Of a DNA stretch of 64,000 nt, positions 38,513 to 45,627 are shown piece after piece (positions within the stretch are counted from its first letter, which is position 1; each line of letters starts with the position of its first letter). Location: positions 372,001 through 436,000 of the forward strand of contig CAWJKU010000002.1 of NCBI GenBank assembly GCA_963843535.1. The letters run 5' to 3'. A program made the translations under genes and the position numbers. Below the pieces are notes generated by a model. That model ran no database searches, was not told the origin of the DNA, and saw only the letters and a list, made by a program, of their open reading frames with translations. The DNA comes from CAVUNY01 sp963843535. Its GTDB lineage: Bacteria > Chloroflexota > Anaerolineae > Anaerolineales > Anaerolineaceae.

Positions 38513-40198
38513 ATGCCTGACCAATTTATTGCGGAATGTCTGGATTGTGGAAACAAGAGTTCATATTCTCTCTTGTCTCCAGCCTGCCCCAATTGCGGCA
38601 GTACCTGGAGGGAAGCCCGATACCAGTATTCTAACCTGGCGAACCAGCTTCTAACCGAGCTTCCTTCTCGGCCATTTAATCTTTGGCGTTATCGCGAGCT
38701 TCTGCCGATTAACAAACCCCAGCCTACGTTATCCTTCGGAGAGGGTGGTACACCTTTGCTTCGAGCGGTAAATCTGGGAATGATGCTGGGGTGCCCTAAT
38801 ATATATATTAAAGATGAACGCCAGGGACCGACTCACTCATTCAAGGATCGCCAGGCAGCAGTGTCCATGGCAGCCTATAAAGAAGCAGGCATTAATGAGG
38901 TCGTGGTAGCATCAACCGGAAATGTCGCTATCGCTTATTCTGCTTATGCTGCGCGGGCCGGAATCAAGCTTTGGGCATTTCTCACCAGTCTTGTGCCCGC
39001 GGAAAAAATGCGCGAAGTGGCTTTATATGGGACGCAAGTAATAAAGATTACCGGGTCGTATGACCAGACAAAGCAAATTGCCGCGGATTTTGCCCGGCAG
39101 AAAGGTATTCATCTAGACCTTGGGTCGCGCAGTATTCCATGCATCGAAGCGATGAAGACGATCGCCTTTGAAGCTGCCGAACAAATGACCACTTTGGTCG
39201 GTCCACCAGATGTTGATGCAACCCTAAATCCAGCGCCCTGGCGTGCTCCCGACTGGTATTTTCAATCGGTGAGCGGCGGACTGGGCCCGCTTGGCGTAAT
39301 TAAAGGTTTCAATGAATTGTTTGAGATCGGCCTGGTCAATAAAATTCCAAAAATGGGCATCATCCAGGTTGAAGGATGTGCCCCAATGGTTCATGCCTGG
39401 AAACAAGATCGCGACGTGGCGGTTCCCATCCGATCATCCACTACCCTGATCGCCACCCTATCCACAGGCGACCCGGGACGTTCATATACTCTGCTGCGTA
39501 AGAAGATTTTATCGGCTTCGGGGGGAATTTTTGAAAGTGTCTCGGATCAAGAAGCTTTCCGCGCCATGCATTTCCTGGCCAAAATGGAAGGATTTTCGGT
39601 GGAGCCAGCCGCGGCAGTTGCATTTGCCGGTTTGATCAAGTTGGTCCGTGCTGGGGCGATTAAACCATCAGACACCATCGTTATGAATTGCACCGGTCAT
39701 ACCACCCCGATCGAACGAAATATTCTTGGAACTGACTGGTCGCGGAGTTTGGAATTGCCCACCAGGACGATGGAGGAAAATCCAGAAGAGGGATTGCTGG
39801 CTGCTTTAAGCAAGGTGGGGATCGATCGTTTTCCACGGATTGCCGTCGTGGACGATAATCCAGATGCGCGCCGGCTAATCTACCGGATTCTTCAATCTCA
39901 AGGCAATTTTTCAATTTTTGAAGCGACGAATGGTCAGGAAGCAGTCGACCTTATTCACAAGGAACATCCAAATCTGATTATTCTTGATTTAATGATGCCC
40001 GAAATGGACGGATTTGCTGTGTTGGATCGGCTGCAATCCGATCCGGATACCGCGGACATCCCAATTATCGTCGTGACGGCAAAAGAGTTAACTTCCGCGG
40101 AAAAAATGCGTCTGCAAGGGCACATACAAAGCCTGATGAGAAAAGGTGATTTCTTGAATGATGATTTATTGGATGAGGTTCGAGCTTTGCTGGGTTAA
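38513..40198 (+). CDS. threonine synthase-like PLP enzyme fused to a C-terminal response-regulator receiver domain
   Basis: A 561-residue protein. The start is the ATG at 38513 (CCGGAG upstream). A zinc-ribbon-like N-terminus has C9, C12, C25 and C28. The PLP fold type II domain follows: Schiff-base Lys K111 in THSFKDRQA, STGNVAIAYSAYAAR, SGGLGPLGVIKGFNEL and NCTGHTT. This matches threonine synthase (O-phosphohomoserine to threonine) or a close paralogue. From about 443 there is a complete receiver domain, with D447-D448 and phosphoacceptor D492 (LILDLMMPEMDGF type), closest by eye to the second receiver of the kinase just upstream. It is 46 bases after the kinase gene, at the end of the operon. 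No hom or thrB gene is nearby, so true threonine synthesis is not assured. Confidence 0.85.
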   Translation: MPDQFIAECLDCGNKSSYSLLSPACPNCGSTWREARYQYSNLANQLLTELPSRPFNLWRYRELLPINKPQPTLSFGEGGTPLLRAVNLGMMLGCPNIYIKDERQGPTHSFKDRQAAVSMAAYKEAGINEVVVASTGNVAIAYSAYAARAGIKLWAFLTSLVPAEKMREVALYGTQVIKITGSYDQTKQIAADFARQKGIHLDLGSRSIPCIEAMKTIAFEAAEQMTTLVGPPDVDATLNPAPWRAPDWYFQSVSGGLGPLGVIKGFNELFEIGLVNKIPKMGIIQVEGCAPMVHAWKQDRDVAVPIRSSTTLIATLSTGDPGRSYTLLRKKILSASGGIFESVSDQEAFRAMHFLAKMEGFSVEPAAAVAFAGLIKLVRAGAIKPSDTIVMNCTGHTTPIERNILGTDWSRSLELPTRTMEENPEEGLLAALSKVGIDRFPRIAVVDDNPDARRLIYRILQSQGNFSIFEATNGQEAVDLIHKEHPNLIILDLMMPEMDGFAVLDRLQSDPDTADIPIIVVTAKELTSAEKMRLQGHIQSLMRKGDFLNDDLLDEVRALLG

Positions 40199-40259
40199 CG
40201 ATTGAAATCTGCATAAAACGTATACCAGACACGCCAACCAAGCCAAGAGGTGAAGCACC

Positions 40260-41207
40260 ATGAACTCGCAAGGCAGAGCCAAAGGGATACAGGCCGCAGT
40301 GGCGTCAGCCATTTTTTTAGGGATGGCGCCAATTTTTGGTAAACAAGCTTTACTGATTGGCTTTTCTCCTCTGGCAGTCGTCGCTTTACGTACCGGAATT
40401 GCGGTTTTATTGCTGATCGGACTCATGGCTCTCTTTCAAAGGCCATTCTTCTACATATTCCCTGTAGGCCTGGTGGGATGCTTTTTAGCAGGGTTCATTA
40501 ATGGTTTAGGGTCGATCTTGTTTTACACCGGCTTGAGCCGCATAGATGCCAGTATTGGCCAGTTGATTTATTCCTTTTACCCCATTTTTCTGGCCTTCTG
40601 GCTGCTGCTGGACCGGCAGCCAATTCACCTGGTCACGTTGCTGAGGCTGGCATTGGCTCTACCGGGTGTATTTCTGCTGTTGTGCAGCGGGGAGAAACCG
40701 ATCGATATATCAGGTGCCCTGATGATGGCTGGCTCAGCGATATTGTATGCTTTACACCTGTTAATCAATCAGCGTATATTATTCGAGGTTCCCGCGCCAA
40801 CTGTCACCTTGTATACTTTGCTGTCTATGGCAATCACTGTAACCGTCGCATTCTTCCTGGTCGATCCGATTCTTCCAGGACTTGAAATTAATTATCTTCC
40901 TGTATTGGGGCTGGCGGGGATCACATTTTTCTCCAGGATCACACTATTTCTGGGTGTGAAGCACCTGGGAGGCATGCAAACAGCTCTGATGGGTTTGGGT
41001 GAACTATTGATCACGGTTTTCTCAGCTGCATTGCTTTTAGGTGAAACATTAACCCCTGTTCAATGGGTTGGTGCGGCTCTATTGGCCGTAAGCCTGGTCT
41101 TGGTCGGATTTGACCGTTATACCCCCGAAAAGAGAAATACTACCGGTTGGCTCTCCTGGTTGAACCCACCTCAAATCCAACCGCACGATATTCCCTGGCA
41201 ATCCTGA
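40260..41207 (+). CDS. EamA/DMT-superfamily transporter
   Basis: A 315-residue protein with about ten membrane helices in two repeated halves, the EamA (DUF6, RhaT/YdcZ-like) pattern; the second half carries a typical GELLITVFSAALLLGE(T)L-like motif near residue 245. Such proteins export amino acids, nucleobases or other metabolites. The cargo cannot be told. GAGGTG precedes the ATG. It lies 61 bases after the signalling operon and could be its last gene or independent; I see no terminator between. Confidence 0.85.
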   Translation: MNSQGRAKGIQAAVASAIFLGMAPIFGKQALLIGFSPLAVVALRTGIAVLLLIGLMALFQRPFFYIFPVGLVGCFLAGFINGLGSILFYTGLSRIDASIGQLIYSFYPIFLAFWLLLDRQPIHLVTLLRLALALPGVFLLLCSGEKPIDISGALMMAGSAILYALHLLINQRILFEVPAPTVTLYTLLSMAITVTVAFFLVDPILPGLEINYLPVLGLAGITFFSRITLFLGVKHLGGMQTALMGLGELLITVFSAALLLGETLTPVQWVGAALLAVSLVLVGFDRYTPEKRNTTGWLSWLNPPQIQPHDIPWQS

Positions 41208-41266
41208 AATTATCATGCTTTATCAGGTAAAATATGGCTAATAATTAAAGGAGCCAAAAAATTATT

Positions 41267-41752
41267 ATGCCTGGTAAACGTAACACACGCCCAACGGCAA
41301 ATTCAATGCCTTTGATCCTCATCGGTGGCGGGTTGATTCTGATCATAAGCATTCTATTATGGCAGGGCCTGTCTGGCACCCCTCAAAATACATCCACGAC
41401 ACCGACAGCGAATATCAACATTCCTTATTCAAACGTACCCAGGGTGTCGCTCGCTGACGCAAAGGCTGCTCTTGATAATAAATCCGCCGTTTTTGTGGAT
41501 GTTCGCGACCTCGATGTTTATAATGCCGATCATATTACTGGTGCGCTGAGCATCCCTCTGGGTGAATTTGACGCAAGGTTCAGCCAGTTGGACCCCAATC
41601 AATGGATTATCACTTACTGTACCTGACCTTCAGAAGAATCCAGTGCCCGTGCGGCATCTACTCTTCTTTCAAAAGGATATACAAAGGTAAGTGCGTTGAA
41701 AGGCGGCTTTAACGCCTGGATTCAGGCAAAATATCCGGTTGAGAAAAAATAG
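41267..41752 (+). CDS. membrane-anchored rhodanese-like protein with in-frame UGA (candidate selenoprotein)
   Basis: The frame runs from ATG 41267 (AAAGGAG upstream) to TAG 41752, 161 residues, interrupted only by TGA at 41624-41626 (codon 120). Residues 14-36 form a membrane anchor, so the domain lies outside the cytoplasm. The rhodanese domain is complete across the TGA: VFVDVRD, HITGALSIP, the active-site ITYC (C118), then T119, the TGA, PSEESSARAA, and GYTKVSALKGGFNAW. In related rhodaneses the loop commonly reads Y-C-x-C-P, so the TGA stands where a Cys is expected. A two-part hairpin starts 5 bases after the TGA. If the UGA is read as selenocysteine the product has a C-x-U pair; otherwise the gene is cut at 119 residues or the base is a sequencing error. 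Confidence 0.75.
41632..41667 (+). promoter_or_regulatory. candidate bacterial SECIS element
   Basis: The lower stem AGAAGA/TCTTCT (41632-41637 with 41662-41667), an asymmetric internal loop, and the upper stem TGCC/GGCA (41644-41647 with 41653-41656) close the 5-base loop CGTGC. The loop starts 21 bases after the UGA and has G as its second base. Known bacterial SECIS elements place the loop roughly 16-37 bases after the UGA with a G among the first two loop bases. The fit was judged by eye, and such small stems can occur by chance. Confidence 0.5.
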
Positions 41753-41784
41753 GTTTTCATGAAAATCAGGGGAGTTTAATAATA

Positions 41785-41813
41785 TTGACTTTTCATCCAT
41801 TCATCCTTAGAAT
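41785..41813 (+). promoter_or_regulatory. promoter of the gcv operon, overlapped by a palindrome
   Basis: TTGACT (41785-41790), a 17-base spacer, and TAGAAT (41808-41813); the start of transcription should be just before the first riboswitch stem. A 9-bp inverted repeat, CATCCATTC/GAATGGATG (41794-41802 and 41810-41818), covers the spacer and the -10, as an operator would. Confidence 0.75.
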
Positions 41814-41817
41814 GGAT

Positions 41818-41996
41818 GAGAGTTACCGCTGACCGGGGAAGAGACCCTAAACGGCACCGAAGGGGCAAGCCAGAAACTGACGATTTCTGGTGAATCTCTC
41901 AGGTAAAAAGGACCCTGATCATGCAACCTCTGAAAAGCCCAAAGGCACCGAAGGGGCAAACCCACCCGGGTGAATCTCTCAGGTTAATGACAGAGG
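41818..41996 (+). ncRNA. tandem glycine riboswitch
   Basis: Two glycine aptamers in series. The first runs from GAGAG (41818-41822) to CTCTC (41896-41900). The second has P1 CCTCTG (41927-41932) paired with CAGAGG (41991-41996). Both contain the hallmark core: GGCACCGAAGGGGCAA followed later by GGTGAATCTCTCAGGT. The short linker fits the cooperative tandem architecture. The last three bases of the second P1 (AGG, 41994-41996) are also the first three of the terminator stem just downstream. Glycine binding should therefore hold P1, prevent the terminator and switch on the glycine cleavage genes. Confidence 0.95.
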
Positions 41997-42032
41997 CACA
42001 CGTCTGATTTGACGTGTGCCTTAATTTTTTTT
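41994..42032 (+). terminator. riboswitch-controlled intrinsic terminator before gcvH
   Basis: A perfect 11-bp stem AGGCACACGTC/GACGTGTGCCT with a 6-base loop, followed within 3 bases by T8 (42025-42032). It is the expression platform of the glycine riboswitch and ends 18 bases before the gcvH start. Confidence 0.93.
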
Positions 42033-42050
42033 GAAAACAGGAGAACTCAA

Positions 42051-42443
42051 ATGAATGTACCGACCAATCTTAAATATGCCAAAACGGATGAGTGGGTGAT
42101 GGTCAAAGGCGATGTCGCGACCATCGGCATCTCAGATTACGCTCAGAGCCAGCTCTCTGACATCGTTTATGTGGAAATTTCCGCCGCGGTTGGCGACCAT
42201 GTATCCAAGAATGATACTATTGTTACTGTAGAATCTGTCAAAGCCGCCGCTGATGTGATTGCTCCAGTGTCTGGTGAAGTGATTGAAATCAACGAGAATC
42301 TTTCCCAAACACCTGAAGCAATCAACAACGATCCCTACGGGGAAGCCTGGATGTTGAAATTAAAAATGGATAATCTCGCCGACCTGGAAAGCCTGTTAGA
42401 AGCGAAAGGTTACCAGGCATATTGTGAAGAGCGGAGCCATTAA
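42051..42443 (+). CDS. gcvH: glycine cleavage system H protein
   Basis: A 130-residue lipoyl carrier. The lipoylated Lys is K64 in the VESVKAAADV motif, followed by PVSGEVIEIN and the NDPYGEAWM segment, all typical of GcvH. The start is the ATG at 42051, with AGGAG 8 bases upstream; an in-frame codon further up lies inside the riboswitch terminator and is not used. GcvH shuttles the aminomethyl intermediate between P, T and L proteins. It is the first gene behind the glycine riboswitch; gcvPA starts at the next base after its stop. Confidence 0.96.
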   Translation: MNVPTNLKYAKTDEWVMVKGDVATIGISDYAQSQLSDIVYVEISAAVGDHVSKNDTIVTVESVKAAADVIAPVSGEVIEINENLSQTPEAINNDPYGEAWMLKLKMDNLADLESLLEAKGYQAYCEERSH

Positions 42444-43796
42444 ATGTTCATCCCGCACACAGATTCTGAGCGGAAAGCGATGTTGGACGCGATCGGAATC
42501 GATCGGATAGAGGATCTGTTTCAGGATGTTCCCCAAAAATATCGATTTCCACAGTTGAATATCCCACCTGCCTTGAGCGAAATGGAAGCAATCGCGGAAG
42601 CCCAAGGATTGGCAAATGCCAACGACTCTGCACGTGAGCTGGCATGCTTTTTAGGCGCTGGAGCGTACAACCATTACATCCCAGCCGCCGTCGATGCAAT
42701 CATCCGCAGAGGTGAGTTCCTCACTGCCTATACACCTTACCAACCCGAAGTGTCACAAGGCACATTGCAGGCGATATTCGAATATCAAAGCTTAATTTGC
42801 GCCCTTACGGGGATGGATGTCAGTAATGCATCTCATTACGATGGCGCGACTGCAACCGCTGAAGCCGCGGTATTGGCGTACCACCACTTTCGGGGTAAAC
42901 GGAGAAAATTTGTAGTATCGAAAACAATCCATCCCGATTTCAGGGGCGTATTGAAAACTTACCTGAGCGGATACGAAGGTGTCATCGTTACAGGGGACGA
43001 ACCTGAGATCGATCCCCTGGATGGTCCTGAATACCTCTCTGGATTGGTGGATGCTGAGACAGCCCTGGTGGTCGTTCAATATCCTGATTTTCTTGGTCGG
43101 ATTTACGATTACAGCACACTGGCCGAAACAGTTCATGTCCAAGGCGCTTTGTTTTGCGTGGCAGTTAATCCAACCGCGCTCGCCTTACTCAAACCGCCTT
43201 CAGAGTTCGGAGCGGATATCGTCGTGGGGGAGGGACAACCCCTGGGAATTCCAATGTCATTTGGTGGGCCCTATCTGGGTATCTTTGCCACCAAAAAAGA
43301 TTTTGTGCGTAAAATAGCCGGACGTTTGGTGGGAGAATCTATCGATGCGGCTGGCAGGCGGGGATACGTCCTGACTCTTACTGCGCGAGAACAGCACATT
43401 CGTCGTGAAAAGGCCACTTCTAATATCTGTACGAACCAGGGGTTGATTGCACTTGCCGCCACAGTCTATCTCAGTCTATTAGGGAAAAACGGTTTAAAAC
43501 AGGTGGCCAACCTGTGCTACCAGAAAGCTCATTATGCGGCGGAAAAAATCGGTGAAATTCCAGGCTTCAAAGTCTGCCTTCCCGAAGCTTTTTTCCACGA
43601 GTTCGTGGTCTGCTGCGACCAACCGGTCGAAGAAATCAACCTGCACCTGCTGGATCATGATATCCTGGGTGGACTTGACCTTGGACAGGTATTTCCTACA
43701 TTGAAAAACCATATGTTGATTGCGGTTACAGAAATGAATACCAGGGAAGAAATTGACCTGCTGTGCGATGCGCTCATGGAGGTGTCCTATGCCTGA
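42444..43796 (+). CDS. gcvPA: glycine dehydrogenase (decarboxylating) subunit 1
   Basis: A 450-residue N-terminal half of the two-subunit P protein, with the characteristic HTDSERKAMLDAIG beginning, FLGAGAYNHYIPAAVD, TAYTPYQPEVSQGTLQ, and ANMRREK-like IRREKATSNICTNQ. With GcvPB it decarboxylates glycine and loads the aminomethyl group on GcvH. The start codon directly abuts the gcvH stop codon, and its end overlaps gcvPB by 8 bases, indicating translational coupling and equal amounts. The split P protein is the form found in many Firmicutes, Thermotogae, Chloroflexi and archaea. Confidence 0.95.
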   Translation: MFIPHTDSERKAMLDAIGIDRIEDLFQDVPQKYRFPQLNIPPALSEMEAIAEAQGLANANDSARELACFLGAGAYNHYIPAAVDAIIRRGEFLTAYTPYQPEVSQGTLQAIFEYQSLICALTGMDVSNASHYDGATATAEAAVLAYHHFRGKRRKFVVSKTIHPDFRGVLKTYLSGYEGVIVTGDEPEIDPLDGPEYLSGLVDAETALVVVQYPDFLGRIYDYSTLAETVHVQGALFCVAVNPTALALLKPPSEFGADIVVGEGQPLGIPMSFGGPYLGIFATKKDFVRKIAGRLVGESIDAAGRRGYVLTLTAREQHIRREKATSNICTNQGLIALAATVYLSLLGKNGLKQVANLCYQKAHYAAEKIGEIPGFKVCLPEAFFHEFVVCCDQPVEEINLHLLDHDILGGLDLGQVFPTLKNHMLIAVTEMNTREEIDLLCDALMEVSYA

Positions 43797-45252
43797 ATCC
43801 ACCATATTTGAGCTGTCTTCGCGTGGAAGAATTGGGGTGCGGTTTCCGGAATCGGATGTGCCTGACTTCAGTCTACCTGACCAATTTGTGCGTAGTGACC
43901 TCCCCTTGCCTGAGTTATCCGAACTGGATGTCATCCGCCATTTCACCCATCTATCTGAAATGAACTACTCGATCGATGGCGGATTTTATCCTTTAGGGTC
44001 ATGCACGATGAAGTACAACCCTAAAATCAACGAGGAGGCCGCGCGTTTACCGGGTTTCGCTTTTACCCATCCCTTGCAGCCGATTGAGACGGTGCAAGGC
44101 AATCTGGCATTGATGTTTCAAATGCAGGAATGGCTTAAAGATATCAGCGGCTTTGAGGGTGTAAGCCTGCAACCGGCAGCCGGCGCGCAGGGAGAGCTGG
44201 TCGGCGTAATGATCATCCGCTCCTATCACCGGAATCGCGGAGATTTCAAACGCACAAAGATACTCATCCCCGATTCTGCTCACGGAACAAATCCCGCCAG
44301 TTCTGCCATGAATGGGTATGAGGTCGTGCCCGTTGCCACCGATTCCCATGGAAATGTTGATGTCGAGGCCCTTAAGGAATTATGCAGCGAGCAAATCGCG
44401 GGTTTGATGCTCACCAACCCAAACACCCTGGGACTGTTTGACCAAAATGTGCTGCAGGTAGTTGAGCTTGTCCATCAATGCGGTGGGCTGGTTTATGGTG
44501 ATGGGGCAAATCTGAATGCACTGTTGGGTATATGCCGCCCTGGTGACCTGGGAATTGACGTAATGCACTTCAATCTGCATAAGACCTTTTCCACCCCTCA
44601 TGGTGGAGGCGGTCCTGGCTCAGGACCTGTTGGCGTGGCCTCTCATCTGTTCGATTATTTACCAGGACCGATTATTTCAATCATAGAAGAAGGCGGCGAA
44701 GATTTGCCTCCCCTGTATGGACCCGTGATGCCGGAGAAATCTATCGGTCGAGTTAAATCATTCTACGGCCAATTTGGTATGATGGTGCGGGCGTTCACCT
44801 ATATCAGCATGCATGGAAGCGAAGGGCTGCGTCAGATTGCTGAATACGCTGTTCTGAATGCAAATTATCTACTCGCCCGGTTACGCGGCGACTTCCACGT
44901 ACCTTTTGACCGGATTTGTATGCATGAATTCGTATTAGAAGGTGTCTGGAAGGATGCTCCAGAAATCCATGCCCTCGACATCAGTAAGCGTTTGATGGAT
45001 TACAATTTCCATCCGCCTACGAATTATTTCCCGCTAATCGTGCATGAAGCGTTAATGATCGAGCCCACAGAAACAGAGAGCAAGCAAACAATGGATGCCT
45101 TCGCGGATGCATTAATTAATATTGCGAAGGAAGCACATGCCGCGCCGGATTTGCTGCATGAGGCGCCTCATTCTACCCCGGTGGGTAGATTGGACGAGGT
45201 AAAGGCTGCCCGCGAATTAGTATTGTGCTGCTGGTTCCCGGAAGAGAACTAA
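43789..45252 (+). CDS. gcvPB: glycine dehydrogenase (decarboxylating) subunit 2
   Basis: A 487-residue C-terminal half of the P protein, containing the PLP-binding Lys K265 in NLHKTFSTPHGGGGPGSGP, with LGSCTMKYNPKINEEAAR, AHGTNPASSAMNG and DGANLNALLG around it. The ATG at 43789 is preferred because GGAGGTGTCCT stands directly before it. It is the last gene of the riboswitch operon, and a strong terminator follows. The aminomethyltransferase gcvT and dihydrolipoamide dehydrogenase are not in this operon and must be encoded elsewhere. Confidence 0.95.
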   Translation: MPESTIFELSSRGRIGVRFPESDVPDFSLPDQFVRSDLPLPELSELDVIRHFTHLSEMNYSIDGGFYPLGSCTMKYNPKINEEAARLPGFAFTHPLQPIETVQGNLALMFQMQEWLKDISGFEGVSLQPAAGAQGELVGVMIIRSYHRNRGDFKRTKILIPDSAHGTNPASSAMNGYEVVPVATDSHGNVDVEALKELCSEQIAGLMLTNPNTLGLFDQNVLQVVELVHQCGGLVYGDGANLNALLGICRPGDLGIDVMHFNLHKTFSTPHGGGGPGSGPVGVASHLFDYLPGPIISIIEEGGEDLPPLYGPVMPEKSIGRVKSFYGQFGMMVRAFTYISMHGSEGLRQIAEYAVLNANYLLARLRGDFHVPFDRICMHEFVLEGVWKDAPEIHALDISKRLMDYNFHPPTNYFPLIVHEALMIEPTETESKQTMDAFADALINIAKEAHAAPDLLHEAPHSTPVGRLDEVKAARELVLCCWFPEEN

Positions 45253-45265
45253 ACCTTTATTACAT

Positions 45266-45298
45266 AGAAGCCCGGAGAGAATACCCCGGGCTTCTTTC
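45266..45298 (+). terminator. intrinsic terminator of the gcv operon
   Basis: A perfect 10-bp stem AGAAGCCCGG/CCGGGCTTCT (45266-45275, 45286-45295) with a 10-base loop and a short T-rich tail, 13 bases after the gcvPB stop. Confidence 0.85.
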
Positions 45299-45391
45299 AA
45301 ACCTTTCAATTCCGTTAACGCGTGCGTATATAAGATGTCAGATAATATATGATAAGGGATACTTATTACTGGTCGAAAGGAGGTGGTGATT

Positions 45392-45535
45392 ATGGAACCG
45401 GCCCGAAGTGCTGGGCAAGGGCTTATCGAGTATGCTCTTATTATGATGTTGGTTGCTCTCGCTGTAATTATTATTCTTGCTCTTCTCGGCCCACAGGTTG
45501 GTAAGATGTTCAGCAACGTCATTGTGTTGCTGTAA
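45392..45535 (+). CDS. Flp/Fap-type pilin-like small protein
   Basis: A 47-residue peptide, MEPARSAGQGLIEYALIMML and so on, preceded by a strong AGGAGGTGGTG ribosome binding site. It has the short basic leader, the G8/Q9 cleavage position with Glu at +5 and Tyr at +6 of the mature form, and a long hydrophobic helix (GLIEYALIMML..IIILALLG) ending in GPQVGKMFSNV. This is the pattern of Flp pilins processed by a TadV-type prepilin peptidase and assembled by the Tad machinery. No tad gene is in the window, so it is an orphan pilin gene. It has its own terminator immediately downstream. It falls below common ORF length cut-offs and may be missed by automatic annotation. Confidence 0.85.
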   Translation: MEPARSAGQGLIEYALIMMLVALAVIIILALLGPQVGKMFSNVIVLL

Positions 45536-45550
45536 CATTATGTAAACCTC

Positions 45551-45579
45551 AAAAACCGGTGGATAAACCACCGGTTTTT
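45551..45579. terminator. intrinsic terminator after the Flp-like gene
   Basis: A perfect 12-bp stem AAAAACCGGTGG/CCACCGGTTTTT with a 5-base loop, 15 bases after the pilin stop codon. Confidence 0.92.
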
Positions 45580-45627
45580 GATTACAATTCAGATAGAAAT
45601 TGAACTCATTGTCTTATAGGAGATAGA

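Noticed and set aside
41267..41626. Rhodanese as a simple truncated gene ending at 41626
   Set aside because: Forty-one further codons in the same frame encode the rest of the rhodanese domain, so the TGA is either recoded, a very recent mutation or an error.
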